Shown: piece after piece, positions 60,190 through 64,000 of the stretch | How the letters are laid out: every line of letters starts with the position of its first letter | How positions within the stretch are numbered: the first letter of the stretch is position 1 | The notes under the pieces: generated by a model | Seen by the model: only the letters and a program-made list of their open reading frames with translations | Told to the model about the DNA's origin: nothing | The model's database searches: none | Program-made: the position numbers and the translations under genes | Source: Embleya scabrispora | Lineage (GTDB): Bacteria > Actinomycetota > Actinomycetes > Streptomycetales > Streptomycetaceae | Length of the DNA stretch: 64,000 nucleotides | Reading direction: 5' to 3' | Assembly: GCF_002024165.1 (NCBI RefSeq) | Contig: NZ_MWQN01000001.1 | Coordinates: 4,629,501 to 4,693,500, forward strand

Positions 60190-61410
60190 ATGCCCTCCGC
60201 ACCCCCCGACGGTCTGCCCGTGCCCGAAGACGGCTCGCTGCCCGCGTCCGCGCTCGCCGAGTTCGCCGGCGCGAGCCGTCCGTTCGGCTTCTATGTGCAT
60301 GTGCCCTACTGCGCGTCGCGCTGCGGCTACTGCGACTTCAACACCTACACCGCGACCGAACTGGGCGGGTCGGCCTCGCAGGGGTCCTACGCGGACGACG
60401 CGATCGCCGAGATCCGGCTGGCCCGGCGGTTGCTGGGGGACGCGGACCGGCCGGTGGAGACGGTGTTCTTCGGCGGCGGCACCCCCACGCTGCTGCCGGC
60501 CGCCGACCTGGCCCGGATCCTGGGGGCGATCCGGGACGAGTTCGGGCTCGCGGCCGGGGCCGAGGTCACCACCGAGGCCAATCCCGAGTCGGTGGACCCG
60601 GCCTATCTGGACACGCTGCTCGCGGGCGGGTTCAACCGGCTGTCGTTCGGCATGCAGAGTGCGCGCGAGCACGTGCTGCGGGTCCTGGACCGGCGGCACA
60701 CCCCGGGGCGGCCCGAGCGGTGTGTGGCCGAGGCGCGCGCGGCCGGGTTCGAGCACGTCAACCTGGACCTGATCTACGGGACGCCGGGGGAGTCCGACGA
60801 CGACTGGCGGGCCTCGCTGGACGCGGTGCTCGGTGCGGGGCCGGACCACGTCTCGGCGTACGCGCTGATCGTCGAGGACGGTACGCGCCTGGCCGGGCGG
60901 GTGCGGCGGGGCGAACTGCCGATGCCGGACGACGACGTGCTTGCCGACCGCTACCTGATGGCGGACGAGGCGTTCGAGGCGGCCGGGCTCGGGTGGTACG
61001 AGGTGTCCAACTGGGCGACCGACGCGGCGGCGCGCTGCCGGCACAACGAGCTGTACTGGACCGGGGCCGACTGGTGGGGGGCGGGGCCGGGGGCGCACAG
61101 CCATGTGGGGGGTGTGCGGTGGTGGAACGTGCGGCATCCCGCCGCGTATGCGAAGCGTTTGGCGGCGGGTTCGTCTCCTGGGCAGGGGCGGGAGTTGCTG
61201 GGTGCGGAGGATCGGCGGGTCGAGCGGATCCTGCTGGAGCTGCGGCTGGTGGAGGGGGTTCCGCGCTCGCTCCTCACGGAGGTGGGGAGGAAGGCGGCGG
61301 ATCGGGCGGTGGGGGATGGCCTGCTTGTCCGCGACGCGGGGGATCGGGTCGTGTTGACGTTGCGGGGGCGGTTGTTGGCCGACGCGGTCGTGCGGGATCT
61401 GGTCGACTAG
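60190..61410 (+). CDS. hemW: Radical SAM heme chaperone HemW
   Basis: 406 residues. Radical-SAM Cys triad CASRCGYC (Cys 41, 45, 48), then 'FFGGGTPTLLP', 'TTEANPESVDP', 'FNRLSFGMQSA', 'NLDLIYGTPGESDDDW' and the HemW C-terminal domain. It binds heme and passes it to respiratory enzymes; older name oxygen-independent coproporphyrinogen oxidase-like. ATG after GGGGGG; GTG at 60,169 is an alternative. Confidence 0.93.
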   Translation: MPSAPPDGLPVPEDGSLPASALAEFAGASRPFGFYVHVPYCASRCGYCDFNTYTATELGGSASQGSYADDAIAEIRLARRLLGDADRPVETVFFGGGTPTLLPAADLARILGAIRDEFGLAAGAEVTTEANPESVDPAYLDTLLAGGFNRLSFGMQSAREHVLRVLDRRHTPGRPERCVAEARAAGFEHVNLDLIYGTPGESDDDWRASLDAVLGAGPDHVSAYALIVEDGTRLAGRVRRGELPMPDDDVLADRYLMADEAFEAAGLGWYEVSNWATDAAARCRHNELYWTGADWWGAGPGAHSHVGGVRWWNVRHPAAYAKRLAAGSSPGQGRELLGAEDRRVERILLELRLVEGVPRSLLTEVGRKAADRAVGDGLLVRDAGDRVVLTLRGRLLADAVVRDLVD

Positions 61411-61432
61411 CCGGCCGTCCTCGGCCTGTCGG

Positions 61433-61479
61433 CCTCAAGCGCCGGCCGGGCTGTTTCGCCTCAAGCGCCGGCGGGGCTG
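61433..61479. repeat. Two copies of a CCTCAAGCGCCGGC element
   Basis: CCTCAAGCGCCGGC followed by CGGGCTG (61,433-61,453) and by GGGGCTG (61,459-61,479), 26 bp apart. The element, whose complement contains GCCGGCGCTTGAGG, is a frequent intergenic repeat in Streptomyces genomes. Nothing else is seen in the gap 61,411-61,581. Confidence 0.7.
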
Positions 61480-61581
61480 ATTGGTTGGTGGCTTTGAGTG
61501 TTGATGGCCTGCGGGATCTTGTGTGTTGGTGCGGCCGGCCGGGCCGGCTTTGCTCGGCCGGGCTCGAAGGGTTCGGGGGGT

Positions 61582-63555
61582 TTACATTGCTACGTCCATG
61601 ATCAAGTCGGCCAAGGATTCGTCGACTCGGTTTAGTTCCTGGGCGTAGCGGCGCATTTCTGTGCTTTCGCGCTTTGCGTCGGATTCGCCCTGTTCCTTCG
61701 TGCGCAGGGCTGCGCCTACCTCGTCGCGGATGGATTTGATCTCCGCGTCCAGGCCCTGGGCGATCGCGTCGCGCATCTTGCGGAGTTGTTTGACGACCTC
61801 TTCGCCCAGGTTGGTGACATCGGTGTCGGCCTGCTTGCGCAGTTCCAGCTGGACCTGCTCGGCCACCTGCTCCTTGAGCCGGCGGTTGGCCTTGTTCAGT
61901 TGCAGGGCGCCCTTGAACACGGTCGAGCCCAGTACCGCGCCCAGGATCACGAACGGCCCGAGGCCGACCAGAAAAGCCGCCGTGCCGACCGCGATCTGCG
62001 GGAGCAGGGCGGTGAGCATCGAGCGCAGGTTGAACTTGCCGCCGGAGACCGCCGTCGCCGGGTCGAGTACGAAGCTGACCGCGTCCGCGAGCAGTCGCTC
62101 GATCGGCGTCGAGGGTTTGCCGTCCTCCTCCGTGCCCACCGGCCCGGCGGTGAGCGAGGCGCGGATCTCGTCGATGCGCGTGACGAACTGCTTCACGTCG
62201 TCGTCGATCATCCGCTCCATGTCCTCGACACGGCGCGCGACGAGCGGCTTGAGCTCGTTCTCCTGCCACTGCGCGAACTCGACCTGGACCCGCCCGGAGA
62301 GATGGTCGGTGATCTCCTTGACCGCCGCCTCCATCTTCTCCCGGGCGTTGAACGGGTTGGCGCCGATGGTGTTGCTCGGGTCGTATTCCTGCGCCCAGGT
62401 CGGGATGTTCGCGGCGACCCGGTCCATGAACCGCCGGGTCGCGCCCTCGACCTCGCCGCGGGTCTCGCGCAGGTGCTCCTCCATCTGCGCGACGATCACC
62501 CGTCGGTTCTGCTCCAGGCGGGTCAGCGGACCCTGGACCCGCTCGTAGGTGGCGCGCAACTCCTCCACGTCCTGGGTGAGCAGCGCCTCCTTGCGGTCGA
62601 TCTGCTCGCGCGCCTCGATCAGCAGGTACTTGAGCTCCCGGGCGGGGGACAGGATCTTGGCCCGGCCGCGCTCGCGGGTCAGGAACTCCTCCAGGCCGCG
62701 TTCGAGTTCGGGCATCCCGGACCCGGCCAGCAGGTCCGGGTCGCCCTTTTGCCGACCGGTCAACGCGGCCCGGGCGTTGACGAAGAAGACCCGGTCCGGG
62801 CGGGAGAGGTACGGCGACAGGCGCTTGCGGATCTCCCGCTGCACGTCCTCGCGTTCCTCCTCCTCGACGAGGTTGATCTTGTTGCCGACGTAGAAGACGT
62901 CCTCGTGGCCGCGCGCCTTGACGTGCACGTCCAGGAACAGCTGTTCGCTGCGCGACATCGCGGCCTGACAGTCCACCACGAACACGAGCACGTCGGCCTG
63001 TTCGAGATAGTTGAGGGTGACCTTCTCCCGCTCCGGCGCCTCGTTCAGGCCGGGGGAGTCGACCACCACCACGCCGTTGCGGCACAGTTCGAGCGGCCAG
63101 CGCACGACCGCCCGCTCGTACGGGTTCGGGGTGTTGTCGTCGTCCGCGCCGATGGTGACGTAGTCGGCGATCTCGTCCACGCCGACGGTCAGCGGCTCAC
63201 CGGCACTGCCGTCCGCCTCCAGCGGATAGATCAGCGCCGAGCGGGTGTCGCCCCACGTCACCTCGTTGATGATCGCGGTGCACGGTCGGGCGAAGGAGGG
63301 CAGCACCTTCTCGCCGAGCATCGAGTTGATCACGGTGCTCTTGCCGCGCTTGAACTCGCCGACGATCATCACCTTGAACGCCTCGGACGCGGCGCGCTGC
63401 TTCAGCGAGTCCAGCTTCTTGACGCCCGCGCCGATGCGCAGCCCGGCCACGATCGGCGTGAGCCGATCGATCAGGCCGACCAGGGTCTCCTGCCGTGCCC
63501 GCCACGCGCCGTAGCCCGCGTAGGCCCCATCGGCCGCCCCGTGACCCGTGTCCAC
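61582..63555 (-). CDS. Dynamin-like GTPase
   Basis: 657 residues from GTG 63,555 (GAGGAGGGGAG before it). GTPase: GEFKRGKS (66-73), VVVVDSPGLNE (G3), 'VFYVGNKINLV' (G4). Long helical stalk, and a hydrophobic hairpin (LLPQIAVGTAAFLVGLGPFVILGA) at about 500-525 that would insert in membranes. C-terminal coiled coil. Bacterial dynamins remodel membranes; in Streptomyces a pair supports septation. The next upstream gene appears to be its partner. Confidence 0.87.
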   Translation of the reverse strand: MDTGHGAADGAYAGYGAWRARQETLVGLIDRLTPIVAGLRIGAGVKKLDSLKQRAASEAFKVMIVGEFKRGKSTVINSMLGEKVLPSFARPCTAIINEVTWGDTRSALIYPLEADGSAGEPLTVGVDEIADYVTIGADDDNTPNPYERAVVRWPLELCRNGVVVVDSPGLNEAPEREKVTLNYLEQADVLVFVVDCQAAMSRSEQLFLDVHVKARGHEDVFYVGNKINLVEEEEREDVQREIRKRLSPYLSRPDRVFFVNARAALTGRQKGDPDLLAGSGMPELERGLEEFLTRERGRAKILSPARELKYLLIEAREQIDRKEALLTQDVEELRATYERVQGPLTRLEQNRRVIVAQMEEHLRETRGEVEGATRRFMDRVAANIPTWAQEYDPSNTIGANPFNAREKMEAAVKEITDHLSGRVQVEFAQWQENELKPLVARRVEDMERMIDDDVKQFVTRIDEIRASLTAGPVGTEEDGKPSTPIERLLADAVSFVLDPATAVSGGKFNLRSMLTALLPQIAVGTAAFLVGLGPFVILGAVLGSTVFKGALQLNKANRRLKEQVAEQVQLELRKQADTDVTNLGEEVVKQLRKMRDAIAQGLDAEIKSIRDEVGAALRTKEQGESDAKRESTEMRRYAQELNRVDESLADLIMDVAM

Positions 63556-63582
63556 CTGACCGCTCCCCTCCTCGACGGCTGC

Positions 63583-63616
63583 CCGATGCCGGGACCTGCT
63601 CCGGTCCCGGCATCGG
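63583..63616 (-). terminator. Perfect 14-bp hairpin between the dynamin genes
   Basis: CCGATGCCGGGACC (63,583-63,596) and GGTCCCGGCATCGG (63,603-63,616) with a 6-nt loop. It lies between the stop at 63,626 and the GTG at 63,555. No T-run; may partly end transcription or stabilise the upstream mRNA. Confidence 0.6.
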
Positions 63617-63625
63617 CGTCCGGCA

Positions 63626-64000
63626 CTAGCCTCTGGCGCCCAGCATGGTGTTGAGCTGGACCGCCAGCTGCTCGCTGCGCGAGACCAGATCCTGCCATGC
63701 GGGCCCATCGGCGCCGACCTTGGCCAGCGCGGTCTGCCGATCGGTGCGCCAGGCCCGCTGGCCGCGCACCGCCTCGTCCATCACTCCGGCGTACAGCGTG
63801 TGCAGCCGCTTGGAGACCTCCTCGGAGAAGCCGCCGAGGACCTCCTCGACCACCGGCTCCAGGGCCTTCATCGCCTGCGCGCGCTGTGCCTCGGTCAGCG
63901 AGGTCGACTTGACCTCGCCGAGCACCATGCCTCCGGCCGACGCCGCCATGCTCGCGCCCATCGGCAGCGCGGAGACGCCGCCGGTGAGCGGGATCAGCAG
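63626..64000 (-). CDS. C-terminal part of a second dynamin-like protein (cut by window edge)
   Basis: The frame is open from 64,000 to TAG at 63,626 (about 124 residues). It has Gly/Ala-rich hydrophobic sequence (LLIPLTGGVSALPMGASMAA) followed by a helical region (LTEAQRAQAMKALEPVVEEVLGG; KRLHTLYAGVMDEAVRGQR). This resembles the end of a dynamin-like protein and fits a two-gene dynamin operon. The GTPase domain lies outside the window, so the assignment is an inference. Confidence 0.6.
   Translation of the reverse strand: MLIPLTGGVSALPMGASMAASAGGMVLGEVKSTSLTEAQRAQAMKALEPVVEEVLGGFSEEVSKRLHTLYAGVMDEAVRGQRAWRTDRQTALAKVGADGPAWQDLVSRSEQLAVQLNTMLGARG

Overview
The window is high-GC actinobacterial DNA, most likely from a Streptomyces-like member of the Streptomycetaceae. 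The evidence is the strong G/C third-position bias, frequent GTG starts, and the host gene order comEC - holA - rpsT - lepA - fadD-type gene - hemW. About 50.5 kb is a tailed-phage (siphovirus-type) prophage. The last 13.5 kb is bacterial chromosome.

Prophage, about 1-50,570. It ends on the right inside comEC: a serine integrase (48,980-50,524, minus strand) is followed within about 50 bp by the 3' half of comEC. The left attachment site and the 5' half of comEC must lie outside the window. Reading leftward from the integrase there is an immunity switch (two divergent HTH genes around a cluster of TAGAC-type operator sites, 47.7-48.6 kb). Next comes a long, tightly coupled early operon (47.4-39.5 kb) with YqaJ exonuclease, ERF annealing protein, DEDD exonuclease, RusA resolvase and many small Cys-rich proteins. 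It is followed by a DnaB/RepA-type helicase, an 11-copy 9-bp iteron array that is a candidate origin, a LuxR-type HTH protein and SSB (39.3-36.7 kb). Then come many small early proteins (36.6-29.5 kb). After these lies a plasmid-like module: a DUF2637 membrane protein fused to an HTH, a small protein and an FtsK/TraB-like ATPase, flanked by an iterated CTGACGC repeat (29.2-25.8 kb). A strong hairpin at 24.63 kb separates this from the late region. The late region runs terminase, portal, minor capsid, scaffold, P22-type coat protein, connectors, tail tube, tail chaperone pair, tape measure, tail tip, fibre, two-domain endolysin, holin and two further membrane proteins (24.6-1.8 kb). A short rightward cargo block at the left edge carries a PP2C-type phosphatase. 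Every module of a functional temperate phage is visible and no late gene is obviously broken, so the element may be inducible.

Host region, about 50,571-64,000. It holds the truncated comEC 3' part and holA (DNA polymerase III delta). A 1.5-kb stretch without an intact gene follows, with a three-blade WD40 remnant, a 174-bp tandem duplication and a 25-bp minisatellite. Then come rpsT (minus), lepA, a long-chain acyl-CoA synthetase with a 24-bp palindrome upstream, hemW, and two adjacent minus-strand genes of which the first is a dynamin-like GTPase and the second (cut by the window edge) is probably its partner.

Most interesting points: (i) a serine-integrase prophage splitting the DNA-uptake gene comEC, which could act as a reversible switch; (ii) a plasmid-transfer-like FtsK/DUF2637 module with clt-like repeats inside a complete phage; (iii) the iteron array at 37.4-37.7 kb; (iv) the minisatellite next to a WD40 remnant. 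No tRNA, rRNA, IS element or CRISPR array was recognised by eye.
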